Shown one piece after another: positions 32,641 to 45,839 of a stretch of 64,000 bases of DNA. Position 1 is the first letter of the stretch. Each line of letters begins with the position of its first letter. The position numbers and the translations under genes were made by a program. The stretch is from Molossus alvarezi (Eukaryota > Chordata > Mammalia > Chiroptera > Molossidae): the NCBI GenBank assembly GCA_037176705.1, contig CM073889.1, positions 51,825,596-51,889,595 on the forward strand. The letters run 5' to 3'. Below the pieces are notes generated by a model. It had not been told where the DNA came from, searched no databases, and saw only the letters and a program-made list of their open reading frames with translations.

Positions 32641-33409
32641 AAAAAATATTGAAATAATAAATTTTGTTATGTATATTTTACCACCATAAAAATATTTTTA
32701 AAAGGCTATCTCATTTGGAAAATTATCATAGCTCCCTTTTCATTTAGTTTAATAAAGAAACATTCTTTTGCATAGCTCTAGAATTGTTTATGAGACACTA
32801 TGAATCTCTAAGAAAAGAACTAAGTGCCCCTTACCAACTAGAACAAGAAACTACCTGCTCTTCAGTGCTATTTTCATAGCAAAAATGTATCTGAGAAAGT
32901 TCTGAAACCTGTGGCAATACAAAGCAAAAATACAAGGACTTAACATATATTAACAATTTAATATCTATCCAAAAAAGGTACAAAAACTAAACAAATAGGA
33001 GTCTCCTGTGAACTTCTTTTAAATTCACAGAAAAAGTAGATAGGGTGAGTAAAGAGGGAGAAAAAAACAACAAATATACCACTTTATACTTGTATAATGC
33101 TGACGCGATCTTGAGGAAATCTTAGTACAATTCTGTGGAGTAGACAGAACAGCTAACACAACCATTATAGAGGTACAGGAACTAAACTCACAGATATTAA
33201 GTAACTTGCTCAAGGCAATGCCTCAACTGGGGATAAGCTCAAGTCCTAGGCTTCTAAGTCTGGCCCATTCTTACCATTCAAGTAAATTTTCACTGGGAAT
33301 GAGTGAATAAAACATTGCCAGAAATCCAGAAAAAAAAACTGGAGAATAAAAGCTGGGGAATTTTTTTTTCCTAAAATGCTTCCATAAAAATTCTATAATA
33401 TTTATTTTG
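32641..33409. other. Intron stretch; probable MIR at about 33165-33280
   Basis: AAGTAACTTGCTCAAGGCAA is MIR-like (antisense). The rest shows nothing firm. Confidence 0.45.
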
Positions 33410-34265
33410 TTTTTTAAACAGCTTTATTGAGGTATAATCGACATAATTTTGCACATATTTAAAGTGTACAATTTGATAAGTTTTAACATTTGTGAAACCA
33501 TAAAGTTATGTAAACATCAAGACATGTAAACATTTGTGAAACCCTCAAGATAGTAAACTTACCCATCACTCCAAAAGTTCCCTCCTGTCCTTCTCTGGAC
33601 CCCATTCCCCCACCCCCAGCAACCAGAGATCTACTTTCCATCACTACAGATTAGTATGAATTTGCCAGTTTTGTATAAACAGAATTTCTTTTCTGTTTTT
33701 TTTTACTCAGCGTAATTATTTTGAGATTCATTTGCTCATTTATTGTTACCTGTATCAACAGTTTATCCTTAAAAAACAACAACAAAGCACTTTATTTTTT
33801 TTTGAGCAGTTTTAGTTTCACAGCAACACTGAGGAGAAGGTACAGAGATTTATCATATACCTCTGTCCCTAACACATGCACAATCTCCCCCACTTATCTA
33901 TATCCCACACCAGAGTGGTACATTTAGGATGCTCCCAGTTTCTGCCTATTACAGATAAAATATGCTATTAGTATTTTCTATTTTGACATCTGATTTGATC
34001 TTTACTATAACATTGTTTTCTGCTTACTTTGAGTTTAATTTGCTCTTTTTTTCTAGTTTGATATGGAAGCTGAAGTCATTGACTGAAGACCTTTCTACCT
34101 TTCCACTATAGACATTTAGTACTTAATTTCCCCAAGGATGCTTTAGTAGGAGCATACACATCTTTATTTTCATTCAGTTTGAACTACTTTCTGATTTCCT
34201 CTTTGAATTCTTTCTTGACCCATGGCTTATTAAGAGTGTGTTATTCAGTTCTTATATGCTTTGGG

Positions 34266-34482
34266 AACTTTTTTTTTCTTTATTGATTTTTAAAGAGAGA
34301 AGAGGGAAAAGAAGATAGAAACATCGATGAGAGAGAATATCGAATGGCCGCCTCATGCATGCCCCCCCGCCACTGGGGATCAGGCCCACAACCTGGGCAT
34401 GTGCCCTGACCAGGAATCGAACTGGCGAACTCTTGGTGCATAGGTTGACACTCAACGACTGAACTACACTGGCCAGGCTGCT
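34266..34482 (-). repeat. VES SINE in L1M
   Basis: GCT(T/A)TGGGAA repeats on both sides. Confidence 0.88.
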
Positions 34483-35666
34483 ATGGGAATTTTTTATCAT
34501 TGATTTCTAATTTGATTCCTTGTAAGAGAACAGACTTTGCATGACTTAAATTCTTTTTAAGTTATTGAGATTTATTTTATGGCCTAGAATATAGTCTATC
34601 TGGTAAATATTCTATATGTGCTTGAGGAGAATGTGCATCTTCTGCTTTGGGGGGAACTGTCTGTCAATCAAGTCGTCACTAATTTTCTATCTACTTCTAT
34701 CAGTTATTGAAATTTCTAACTATAAATGTGACTGTCTATTTCCTTGCAGGTCTATTTCTGCTTTATGTATTTTGAAGCTTTATCAATTATGTATATAAAT
34801 GTTTAGGATCATTATGTCCTCTTGATTAATGTACCCCTTTGTCATTATGAAATGTTCTTTATCTCTGGTTACATCTTTGCTCCAAAACAGAATGTTTATG
34901 ATATTAATATAGCTACCTCAGCTACCTTTTGACTAGTGTCAGCATTACATATATATTCTTTTATTTGTAATCTTTTCGTGTTTTATTTTTAAATGACTTT
35001 TGCGGGGGTGGGGGGAGGTAATCATATAGTTGGCTATTGCTTTTTTATCCAATCTGGTAATCTCTACCTTTTAACTGGCTAGACTGTCTTTTTATTTGTT
35101 TTCTGTTTGTTCCATCTGTCTTTGTTCCCCTTTTCTTCTTTTTCTGCCTTTCTTTGAATTAATCATGTATTTCCTGTGATTCCATTTATTTCTTTTGTGG
35201 GGCTGCTATTCACTTTTTTTCTGTTATTTTACTTGTTGCTTTAATGTTTACACTATTTTTATCATATTGTATATCCAAGTGAAATTATATAATTTCACAT
35301 ATAAAATGAGTAACTTACAACAGTGTACTACCATTTATTTCCTCCTGGACTAAAAGCATTTGTTGTGAGAAATTTTAATTTTCTATGTTATAAACTTCCC
35401 AAAGCATTGTTGTTATTTTTCGATTAAATTTTTCACTTAAAGAAATTATAAAGTATTAATAAAACCAGCTTATATATTTTCTTATGTAGCCATTTCCAGT
35501 GTTCTTCGTTTACTTGTGTAAATTAAGATTTCAGCTGGTATAATTTTTCTGCCCGAAGGACATCCTTTAATATTTCTTACAGTGTGGGTCTGCAGGTAAT
35601 GATAAATTCTCTCAGCTTTTGGATGTCTTTGTTTTTCAAAGATATTTTCATTTGTTAAAGAATTCT

Positions 35667-35889
35667 AGCCCAGCTGGTGTAGCTCAGTGGTTGAGCATCA
35701 ACCCATGGACCAAGAGATCCCAGTTCGATTCCTGTTCAGGGCACATGCCTGAGTTGTGGGCTTGATTCCTAGTGGGGGGTGTACAGGAGACAGCTGGTCG
35801 ATGTGTCTCTCTCATTGATATTTCTATCTCTCTCTCCCTCTTCCTTCCTCTTTCTATAAAAGTCAATAAAAATATATTAAAAAATAAGA
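35667..35889 (+). repeat. VES SINE in L1M
   Basis: CCCAGCTGGTGTAGCTCAG head; AGAATTCTAG on both flanks. Confidence 0.88.
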
Positions 35890-36565
35890 GAATTCTAGGT
35901 GAACAGTGTTTTTGTTTTTTCCCCCCAGTGCTTTAAAGATGTTGCTCCACTGCCTTTTTGCCCTTTTTTTTTCCTTTTCTTCTCTTACAAGAAATCTTCC
36001 TCTCCCCTGCTTCTTTAGGGACTTGAATTACCCATATATTAGGCTGCCTAAAGTTTTATAACCCAGTGCTGCTTCTGAAAATTTTTTATTCTTTTTTCTT
36101 TCTGTGTTTTATGTTGAATTGTTAAATCTTGTCTTCCAGTGTGTAATTGGCAATTAATGTCCTTCAATATATCTTTCATATCACACATTACAGTTTTCAT
36201 CTTTAGAAATTTGATTTGGGTAATTTTCCTATCTTCCATAACTCTACTTAACTTTTTGAACATACAACATACAGCTGTAGTAACTGTTTTAATGTCCTTC
36301 TTTGCTAACGCTGAAATCTGTGTCAATTCTGGGTTGGCTTCCATTGATTGATTATTCTCCAAATTATAGGCCATATTCTGTCTCTTTATACATCTCGCAT
36401 TATGGACAGAACTTACCCCACCCCTCCAGCCTCAAATTCATATTTTGAGGCCCTAACCCAGAAATACTTTGGAATGTGGCTGTATTTGGAGACAGAGTAT
36501 TTAAAAAGGTAAATAAGTTAAAATTTAGTCACTAGAATGGACTGTAATTCAATAAGACTCTAGAC

Positions 36566-36772
36566 CAGAGGTTCTCAACCTGGGGGTCGAATGACCCTTT
36601 CACAGGAGTCGCCTAAGACCATTGGAAAACACATATTTCTGATGGTCTTAGGAACCGAGACACCGCTCCTCTATCCATCTCCAGGCGGGTCCACCCACAT
36701 ACAGATATGCCCACATGCAACATGAGGAACTGTATTAAAGGGTCACGGCATTAGGAAGGTTGAGAACCACTG
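36566..36772 (+). mobile_element. hAT MITE, copy 2
   Basis: Same family and orientation as 14506-14730. CTCTAGAC duplicates at 36558-36565 and 36773-36780. Confidence 0.9.
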
Positions 36773-36814
36773 CTCTAGACAAAGACATGCACAGAGGAAA
36801 GACCATTTAAAAAT

Positions 36815-37025
36815 ACAGGCAGCCTGGCTGGTGTGGCTCAGTGGTTGAGCACTGACCCATGCACCAAGAGGTCGTAGGTTCAATTCCCAGTCAGGATACA
36901 TGCCCAAGTTGTGGGCCAAATCCCTAGTGGGGGGCATGCAGTATGCAGGAGGCAGCCAGTCGATGTGCTCTCATCGATGTTTCTATCTTTCTCCCTCTCC
37001 CTTCCTCTCTCTCTAAAAAAAAATA
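36815..37025 (+). repeat. VES SINE
   Basis: GCCTGGCTGGTGTGGCTCAG head; AAAAATACAGG on both flanks. Confidence 0.9.
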
Positions 37026-37900
37026 CAGGGGGAAGATGGTCATCTACAAGTTAAGGTGAGCAGCCACAGAAGAAACCAATACTGCCAACACCTTCACCTC
37101 ATACTTCTAGCCTCCAAAATTGTGAAAAAATTAATTTCTGATGTTTCGGCCACTCAGTCTTTAGTACTTAGTTATAGTAGCCCAAGTAAACTAATAAATC
37201 TTTAACTGGATGTCAAACATTGTGAATTTTACTTTATTCGGTGCTGGATATTTTCATATTCCTATATGCTTGATTCAGAATGCAGTTAAATTACTTGGAA
37301 ACAGTTTTATTCTTTTAGGTCTTGTCATATGCATCCAGACTTAATAGGATGGTACAGAGCGGTAGTCAGTGTAGTGCCCATTACTGAAGAATGATGTTCA
37401 TGAGTGTTCTTACCCAATTTCCTGGAAATTATGGTCTTATTAGAGATAACTGGAACTATTCTATCTAAACCTTCTTAGAAGTTATTTCCTAGACTCGGAT
37501 AGGTTCCTCAAACGCATGTGCAGAACAGTGCTCTACTGAATACTCAGGGTGGCCCCTCTGTAAATGTCTCTGTGCCTGTCTCTTCTCTGGTCCTCTTTCC
37601 TGTACACCATAGGCTCATAGGTTTCCCTAGACTCTCATCTCCTTATCCACAACTCAAGGAGTACACCAGGCTCCACATCAGTTTCCCCTTTCTGGGCTGC
37701 AGCTTAGAAACTCTCTTGGTATTAAGCTGGGGTCATCGCAGGGTTTGTCACCGAGGTTATGGTCTCTCATTGTTGATGCCCAGTGTTAAATTTTTGTTTC
37801 ATATGCATTTTGTTTATTTTTTGTTGTTGCTGTTGTGATTATTTCAGGGTATATCCAATCGGTCCGTTACTCCATCTTGGCTGGAAGTGGAATTTCTGTA

Positions 37901-38489
37901 TTTCTTTTAAAATGCGTCTATATCTGGTTTTCACCAATTCCTCCATTACTGTAACCATTAAAATTATAAAAAATAAGGTTCAGTTTTATTTCATTACATT
38001 AATAGATAATATCCCACATTATATACTTTATATAATATGCTTACATTTTATATTATAATATATATCCTATTATATCACATATATTCTATTAGAGTATTTC
38101 ATTATATTCTTTCAGAAGGAGCCAAAGAGTTAAGTCAAGATTCATTTCCAAACCTAAAAGTTGGATTAAATTCTTCTGAAGTTACAGGTAGAAACTATAA
38201 GACAATCTTCAAAATTTTATTTGAACAGTCAATATTTGGAGAATTTTCACTCAACAAAATTGAAAACTTCAAGCCCTTAATAAAACATACAAGGGCAATC
38301 CATAAATGTCTCTATTCCGAGAGGAAAAGAATAACAAAAAATAATGGGATGTTTGTATAATTGAATAGCTAGGTGTCCTACTATGAAAAGGCCTTATTCT
38401 CCTGGCAGAGACAAACAAGAATGTTTTACTATTACAGAACAGCTCATTTTTAGGTGCTTTACATACAACTGCATTACCTACTGTTAAAA
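37901..38489. other. Intron stretch, nothing recognised
   Basis: Very AT-rich (TATATATT-type text at 38000-38100). No supported feature. Confidence 0.35.
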
Positions 38490-39130
38490 AATAAAAATTC
38501 AGCTGATCATATTTTGAAGAGTTTATTGGCTTTACTCAGCAATTCATGAATCAGGCAGTATCTAATCTAGCAGACAGAAAGAGCTTAGAGAAGCTGTAGA
38601 AAATGAGAGATTTTACAGGCAGAAGGGAGTAGGGACAAGGAAGTTATATTAGGCAAAAAGGTTGGTTGGTCACTTTCCTTTTAGGGGAAGACAGGGGTCT
38701 ATCAGGCAGATGACCTAACTAGTGCTAATGATATGAACCCTGATTGACTGTTTTTTTTTAATCCTCACCTAAGAATATTTTTTTTTCCATTTAACTTCAG
38801 ACAGAGTGGGAGGGAGGGAGAGAGAGAGAAAAAAAAAACACATTGATGTGAGAGAGACACATCTACTGGTTGCCTCCTGCAGGACCCCGACCAGGGCGGG
38901 AAACCAAACCGCCCCCAAGCTGCCCTTGAACAGAATCGAACCTGAGACTCTTTGGTCTGCAGGCCGATGCTCTAACTGCTGAGCCAAACCAGCCAGGGCC
39001 TGATTGACTGGTTTAAGATTCCATTTCTGGGAGAGCCCAAACTGTAATTAAGTCTTGGTTTGGTGATGATACAGGGCCATTTTGGGCCTGTTGTCTCGTT
39101 TTAACACTACTTTGCTTTATTTTTCTTCGT
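38490..39130 (-). repeat. Old LTR-like repeat, split by a VES
   Basis: GAGTTTATTGGCTTTACTC at the left resembles the reversed poly-A end of an old LTR. The family was not identified. Confidence 0.4.
38751..38998 (-). repeat. VES SINE (long type)
   Basis: CCTGATTGACTG duplicates at 38739-38750 and 38999-39010. Confidence 0.92.
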
Positions 39131-39975
39131 AGTACTTTACCACCCTTTGAAATTTTACTGAATATTTACCTGCTAGCTTTTTGCTGTCTCTCTCCTTCAT
39201 GAGAATGTAAGCTCCATAAGGCTGGGACTTGTTTGACTCTGGTACAATGTTTTATTCACAACCTCCAACACAAGAACAAACAGGCAAACAATGTCCTTGA
39301 TATATGCCACAATGTAAACAGTAATTACCCAGGGGAATTCTCAATTATCTTCTCTATTTTAAATTTTATTAAGAGATCTTTTTTTACTTTTGTAATCAGA
39401 AAAAATTAAAATAAAAAAGAAGCAAACTGAGCCAGAGAAGGTGCCTCAGGGGCTGCCTTTCCCCAAGGCAACTGCTATCCCCCCAGGGTGGCCTCACACC
39501 TGGAGATTCCTGCCTTGATTTCTGCAGAATTTCCCTGGAGCTTTCTCTTGAGGCCCTGTGGTTATACTGGCTACCAGATAGTCTACACTGGTGTAACAGC
39601 TCCTTCCTTCTGGAACCTAAGCCAAATATCAAATATCCTAGATTGGCAGTCTTCTTATTTTCCTTCCTGTAGGTTCTGCCATTACATGCCTTGTCAAAGT
39701 GTTCTGTGTCCCCAAAATATGAGAATTTTTCTTATTACCTACAGACATCTTGATGCTCCTGGGATGAAGTGAGAGTCTAAAATATAAGATACTCTGAAGA
39801 CAAATCAGCACACAAAAAAAGTCAGAGAAACAAAGGATGAATGTGAGATCAGACTAACCACCCCTTAATTTTCTCTCTACTATAGACACTGATAAAATAT
39901 TTGAGCATTAAGAGCTGATGGCTACCATGCATTAAAATGCATAGACAACAAACTCCCTGGGGATAGGTACTATCT
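39131..39975. other. Intron stretch, nothing firm
   Basis: Possible old LTR near 39400-39720; not identified. Confidence 0.3.
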
Positions 39976-40188
39976 TCTTAAAAAAATTTTTTTTTCTTTA
40001 TTGATTTGAGAGAGAGAGAGAGAGAGAAAGAAAGAAACATCGATGAGAGAGAACATCAACTGGTCACCTCCTCCATGTCCCCCACTGGGGATCTGGCCCA
40101 CAACCTGGGCATGTGCCCTGACTGAGAATCAAACTGGTGACCTCTTGGTGCATGGGTCGATACTCAACCACTGAGCCACACCAGCAGG
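39976..40188 (-). repeat. VES SINE
   Basis: (GA)n body and head ending CACACCAGCAGGG. Confidence 0.88.
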
Positions 40189-40199
40189 GAAAAAAAAAA

Positions 40200-40355
40200 A
40201 AAAAATTTAATTCATTAATTTGAGCAAGAGATACAGACCTGTTGTTCCACCTATCCATGAACTCATTGGTTGATTTTTGTATGTGCCATGACCAGGTATT
40301 GAACCTTGCTGTATTAGGATGACACTCTATCCAACTGAGATACCTGGCCAGGGCC
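40200..40355 (-). repeat. VES-like SINE, old and short
   Basis: Ends GATACCTGGCCAGGGCC; body much reduced. Confidence 0.7.
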
Positions 40356-41678
40356 AAGGTACTGTCTTCTTTCATCTTTACATCCCCAGTGCTGAGCATG
40401 GTCTCTGTTGGCACGATGACTGCTTGCTGAACACCCGGGAGTGACATGGCCACTTTCAGGTAAAAATAACATGATATTCTAGGACCAGGATGGCACAAAT
40501 CAGAATAAAAAGGGCAGGGAATCTCTGTTGTACCATTATTAGAAGAAAACCATATATCTCTTTTAGGGTCCTGAACTACAGTATCAGAATGACCTGCTTT
40601 AACTTTGAACATTCTTCCTTTCCCATTATGAATAATTCAGTCAATATATCTACATCCTATGTGGAGATCCCACAAGACTAGTAAGAACTGAAAATAATTT
40701 GAACTTCCCTTTCTGTACCTTAAAGCTCAGGGCAACTTCTTTCAAACTTCAAGAAACCCTAAATAGTAGTAGTATTCCTGAGATGTACTTGTATTCCTTC
40801 ACTGACACCCTGCTCGGCCTTCATCTTTGCAAAATGGAAAGGATTAATCTTCTGAAACTCCTCACACTGACAGAAATCTACCTGCTCCTCTTTTTACCTT
40901 CTCAGGACATTTCCATACCTGGTACAAGTGAAGTCCACAAGTACCATCTCAAGACAAATTCTATTTAGAAACTTAGCTATTTGTGTATTAGTAATACACC
41001 TGAAAGGTAAGAATTCTACCTAGGTCCCACATAATCACTCTATCTTGACCTCAGTTCATGTTGATCTTTTTTCCACCTCCACCTCTAACCCTGCTCTAAC
41101 GCCTTCCTCGCTGGGATTGTGCAGGGACCTCGTGGAGCTGCTGCCTTCCTGCTATGCCCCCCAGAACTGAACAACACTGTGCAAAATATGTATAGCTTCT
41201 CAGACACACAGCAAAACATGGATGAAATGACTTCCTGTGGGAAGCATTTCTGTCATCCATTTTTGAAACAATACATGTCAGAAAGAAGAGTCCTTACTAA
41301 GCAACCTGATTGTTCATGTTAACGAGAGTTTAGCAATTATGGTAAGAAATGTATCATCAAGTCAAGAAGAGAGAATTAAGACTGGATCCAGGTGGAAAAC
41401 TGAAAGGAAAAGACCTGCAGAATCTCCTGTCTGTTCAGCAGGCAACCTTGCTCTTATTTCAGAGAAAACAGAAGTAATCAGAAGAGAACTAGTGCTTCCC
41501 AAACAAATCCCTGGACGTTCATAGCATCCTTGGCTTGCCTTCCAATATGGGGACTTTCTACTTGGCCTTGGGGTACTGGCTCCCAGAGAGACTATGCCCA
41601 CAGCGCCTGCAGAGCCAGTCTTTCCCCTACTGGACTGTCTCCATGAGCATACCAAGGCCTCTAGCAACACTGGTCAGA
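40356..41678. other. Intron stretch, nothing recognised
   Basis: No gene or firm repeat; a possible L2 tail near 40365-40430. Confidence 0.35.
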
Positions 41679-41691
41679 AACCTCCTCCCGC

Positions 41692-41949
41692 CCTGGCCGG
41701 TTTGGCTCAGCGGTTAGAGCGTCCGCCTGCGGTCCGGAGAGACCCGGGTTCGGTTCCCGCTAAGGGCATGTACCTCGGTTGCAGTTTGTCCCCGGCCCTG
41801 GTTGGTCGTGCAGGTGGCAGCCACTCGATGTGTCCCTTTCACATCGATGTTTCCCTCTCTCTCTCTTCCTCTCTCTCCCTCCAACTCTGTCTGTACAAAA
41901 AATGGAAAAATGTCCTCGGATGAGGATTAAAAAAAAAAAAAAAAAAAAG
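41692..41949 (+). repeat. VES SINE (long type), young
   Basis: Intact head and body with A20 tail; AGAAACCTCCTCCC duplicated at both ends. Confidence 0.93.
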
Positions 41950-42329
41950 AAACCTCCTCCCACTCCAGCTACCTGCTAATTTCTGTTCCTTTTTATGGTA
42001 AAACTCCTTGAAAAAGCTATACTACTCCCTGCCTCTCCCTTGAGCTAGAGCTATTCCATCAGGCTCTTACTCCCATCACTCCAATTAGGCACACTTGTCA
42101 ACCACAGCTCTCCATATCATCAATCTAATGACAGATCTTGCTTTCCTTTGAAACACGCTTTCTTCAAGTGCTGCCTGGGCCCCTTCCTCCCTAGCTCTAC
42201 TTCCAGCTCCTTCCCTCCAGGTCTCCTTGGATTGAGCCTCCTTTTGTCCCAACCCCTAAACATGCAGAGCCCATGGCCCAGCCTATGACCCCTATCATCT
42301 CTGAACACCATCTATAGGCTAATGGTCAG

Positions 42330-43030
42330 ATGTTGCTCTAACTCTCCCTGAACTCCAGCTGCTCCTATCTACTCCACCTGAACATTTAATAAGCACCTCA
42401 CTGTGCCCAAACAAAACTCATCACACCCCAAAGTACCTGTTGTTCCTATAATCATCCCATCTCAGCACATGGTAACTCCATTCTTCCTGTTGTTCAGAAG
42501 AGAACTGATGAATCCTCTCTGACATTCCTTGTCCTTTCATACTAATTGACCATCAAATCCTGTTGACACCTACTTCAAAGCAGATCCAAAATGCAACACT
42601 TCTCACTATCACAGCTATCATAAGCCTAAAGCCCCCATCTAGTGCCTGGATGACCCCTAACTGGTTCTTGTGCTCTTTCTGTCCCTCCAGTCTGTCCTCA
42701 TCAGAGCAGAAAGAGTGACATGGTAATGAGAGACATCATACCAAGGCATTCCTCTGCTCCAAAGCAGCCAGGGGCTGCCATTCAAATGTCTCCTTATCAT
42801 AAAGGTCTCCTACCACTCAAATCATGCATATACAACAGCTGCTCCTTACTGGCTTTACTTTTTTCCTCTGGGCCCTGAGCACCTGAAGCAGCATGTACTT
42901 ATTTGTTTGTCATCAGTCTTCCTTGCCAGAATGTAAAGTCCATAAGAGATGACTTTCATCCACTGTTGCAGCCTCAGCATTTAGAAGAGTTACTATACAT
43001 AACAGGTACTCAAACTCTGCTAAATAAACA
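42330..43030 (+). repeat. LINE-2 3' fragment
   Basis: CCCTAACTGGTTCTTGTGCT through AGAATGTAAAGTCCATAAGA follows the L2 3' pattern. Confidence 0.6.
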
Positions 43031-44812
43031 GGTGAGAAAATGCATTGAATAACCAAACAGCATTGTTTTAAGTTGTTCAACACCAATAGATAGGTTAATT
43101 AATCATGAACACAACTACAGTATAGGCATGAAAACCGGCTAAGTCATACTATAATAGTTTGGGAGCAAAAAAGGTGGGGAGGGGTAAGTGTTTCTTGACC
43201 TAAATTAACAGAGCTTTCTCAATACTTCCAATTAATAATATCAGTAATAATCATGGAGTGATCTCAGTAGAAGATGCCACTGAATGAGTGCTCACTGTGT
43301 ACCAGCTCTTTGATATATCAGAACCTTACCTTAATCCTACAGGGAAGATATTTTTACCCCCACATCACAGAGAAAATTAAAAACTGACAAAGTTAAACAA
43401 CTCACCCCAAGCTACAGAACCCGAAAACACTCACTTGGGGCTCAGTTGTCTAGGTAAGCTTTCCTCTACAATATCAAATGATACCACAATGGGCACAACG
43501 CTTAAATAATGGGTCTTATTGCTAACTGGTCATCTTAGTCAAGGCTTCCTAACTATTGTTCTTTCCTGTGTTGACATCCCCTTTCCCCAATGCCAGTCCA
43601 GACTTCTGTTCAGGATGAGACAAATGACTTATCCACTCACTCTCCATGTTGAAAGAATTCCCTGGCATAGAATAAATCCACTGACACCCAAGTTCTGTAG
43701 ACACCATCTCTGGGTTAAGAGCATTCACTTAATCTGTCAGTTTTCAAGATCCTATTACAGAAATTTTTTTCTATAGATTTCATTTTGGAAAGAAAAGTGC
43801 TGTAATGGGAGAAGGAGGATCACAAGTCTGGAATAGCTCCCATTTTTGTCACTGTCAGAATAACCCTGAAAAGATGATCGATTTTCTAAACCTCTCTTTA
43901 AGGCTATCTCCATGATAATGTCTTTTAATCTACCCAAAAATAGTTCCCACATTTGAGCAACGTCTGCCCAAAGTTAATGTAGAAAATAGATACTCCCTTT
44001 AGAAAGTACACAGTGGCTGAGAAGAACTGGGAAGCAAGCACCCATAGAGGATACAAAGTCCCACCAAAGACAGAGATGCAAACAAAGGGCCACATCCCAG
44101 AGTTCTAAAATCTGGCCTTGATAAGATAAACCACAACTGGGAAGGGATGGATCCAACCAGGGGGGCTCTGCTGAGGCTCATAACAAAGTCTGCCCCCTTG
44201 CTTGTCACAGTCCAGGCACAAACTATATACTCTGGGGAAGTAGAAGGAGAAGGGGGATGGAAAAAAGCAGACCTTAACTACAAAAGCTAGCTCAGAACAT
44301 GTTCCCATCTTAAAGAAGGGATAAAGACAGGCTTAGAGAGTGAGCTTAATATTAACCCTCAGGAAGGCTAATGTGGAAAGAGACAGATGTTAACCTCAGT
44401 CACCCACCTTTCTGGGTTATGGAGAAGCCACTAGCAGCCCTAGATAAAGTCCCTTCCTTTGGAAGCAAAGTGATACCTCACTTTTGTGTTTACATGCAAG
44501 GGTCATCGCTATGTAGCCCAATGATCTCAGTAATCCCACAGATCTGTCCTGAGGGCTGGAAATTGAAAGATAATGACTAGTTGACTGAAACACACAGACC
44601 TACAGATCTCATTACTGCCTTCCTAGGCTCCAGTTTAGACCACTAACGCCTTTAATGCATATTCCCAATAACTCCAAGGTTAATGAAAGCCCACAAAATG
44701 TCTCATTTGCCAAGCCCTTCCTCATACCAGACAATGTGCAAAGCAAAACTAATATCTAGTTTCTCCACTCGCGGAGTGCAGGGTTGATTTATAAGTTAGA
44801 GAAACATTTACC
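43031..44812. other. Intron stretch; MIR-like at about 43265-43440
   Basis: GTGCTCACTGTGTACCAG starts an antisense MIR-like piece. The rest shows nothing firm. Confidence 0.4.
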
Positions 44813-45378
44813 TGTGGACAAAAAGGGGCCACATACTAAAACTGACAAGTTCAGGGAAGGCCTGCATGGCAGCCTTGCAAACTCAGAGACCTAAAATAAC
44901 TACAAAAGATGGTCTGAAATCAAAACTTTTAAAACTAAAAGCAGTTTATGGTGGGTAGTCCTGTCCTAGGCAAAGGTCAACTTTCACCTAAATGGAGCCT
45001 ACTGTCTTTTTCCATCTATAATCACATGTATTTGCAATGTCAGGGTAACTTCCCTTCTTCCAGACCCCCAATGCACCAGGGAGACTACAAATCCTCTCAT
45101 TTTCATTATCATGCTAATTGTTGACTATTAACTAACCTGTACCCACCTATGTAAAAGAAACATGTGTCTATCATTTTACTTTTTATCCAATCCCAGAGGT
45201 CCCCCCAAACCCTCCTTTTGCTTCCTCCTGCCTCTCTAATCTATCACCATTGGATTTCATGTAACCCACTTGCTTCTCTTCTCTTGACTGTAATATATAA
45301 AGTAAGGTGCAAAACTGGAGCATTATGGCTCAAACTCACAAAAATTCTTCACAGGTTTGAATGTTTCTTATCTTGACA
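44813..45378 (+). repeat. LTR, copy 1 of a related pair
   Basis: TGTGGACAAAAAGG start and TCTTGACA end, with a TATA-like AATATATAAAG at about 45292. Homologous along its length to 51234-51885, though a block of about 70 bases near the 3' end is missing here. Confidence 0.7.
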
Positions 45379-45752
45379 CATAGCCTAATTCAAGGGGAGG
45401 GGCGATATCTGTGTGTGGGGGGTGGGCTACATGAAATGGGAAATAAGACCAGGGAAATAGCCCTAGTATGGAGGAAAATCTGGACATAACTAATTATTTT
45501 CTAGGAACATATAAATTACCAAAAGGAATCTAGAAAGAGACAACAAATGTAAAAACTAATACTTATCAAAGTCCTTATAGTCTAAAAAATACCAGGTTTA
45601 GGTAGTTTTATAGGGGAATTCTACCAAAATTTAAAAAAAACAGACAGTTTCAAAAGTATTTAAACTGGCTAAAGAAGAGAAAGAGAGAGCTTTTAATAAA
45701 GCTACAGGAAATACTAAAATAACTGGTTAAATATGGCATTTAAAAAAATTAC
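45379..45752 (+). mobile_element. Old L1 ORF2 fragment
   Basis: GGGGAATTCTACCAAAATTT is ORF2-like L1 text, heavily decayed. Confidence 0.45.
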
Positions 45753-45839
45753 AGATTTCTGGTCAAAATGGCAGCATAGGTAAATGTGGTACTCACCTCC
45801 TCCCACAACCACATAAAAATTACAACTATAGAAAAACAT

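Larger units (their letters stand above)
33410..37900 (-). mobile_element. Old L1M 3' region, antisense, with nested insertions
   Basis: GCTTTATTGAGGTATAATCG at 33421 and later text (CTGAAGTCATTGACTGAAGA, TTACTCCATCTTGGCTGGAA at about 37866) are L1M 3'-UTR landmarks read in reverse. VES copies at 34266, 35667 and 36815, a hAT MITE at 36566, and an unidentified old element at about 36390-37200 lie inside. Confidence 0.6.

Noticed and set aside
40064..40612. 182-codon minus-strand frame
   Set aside because: Runs through a VES SINE and flanking intron; no conserved domain visible.
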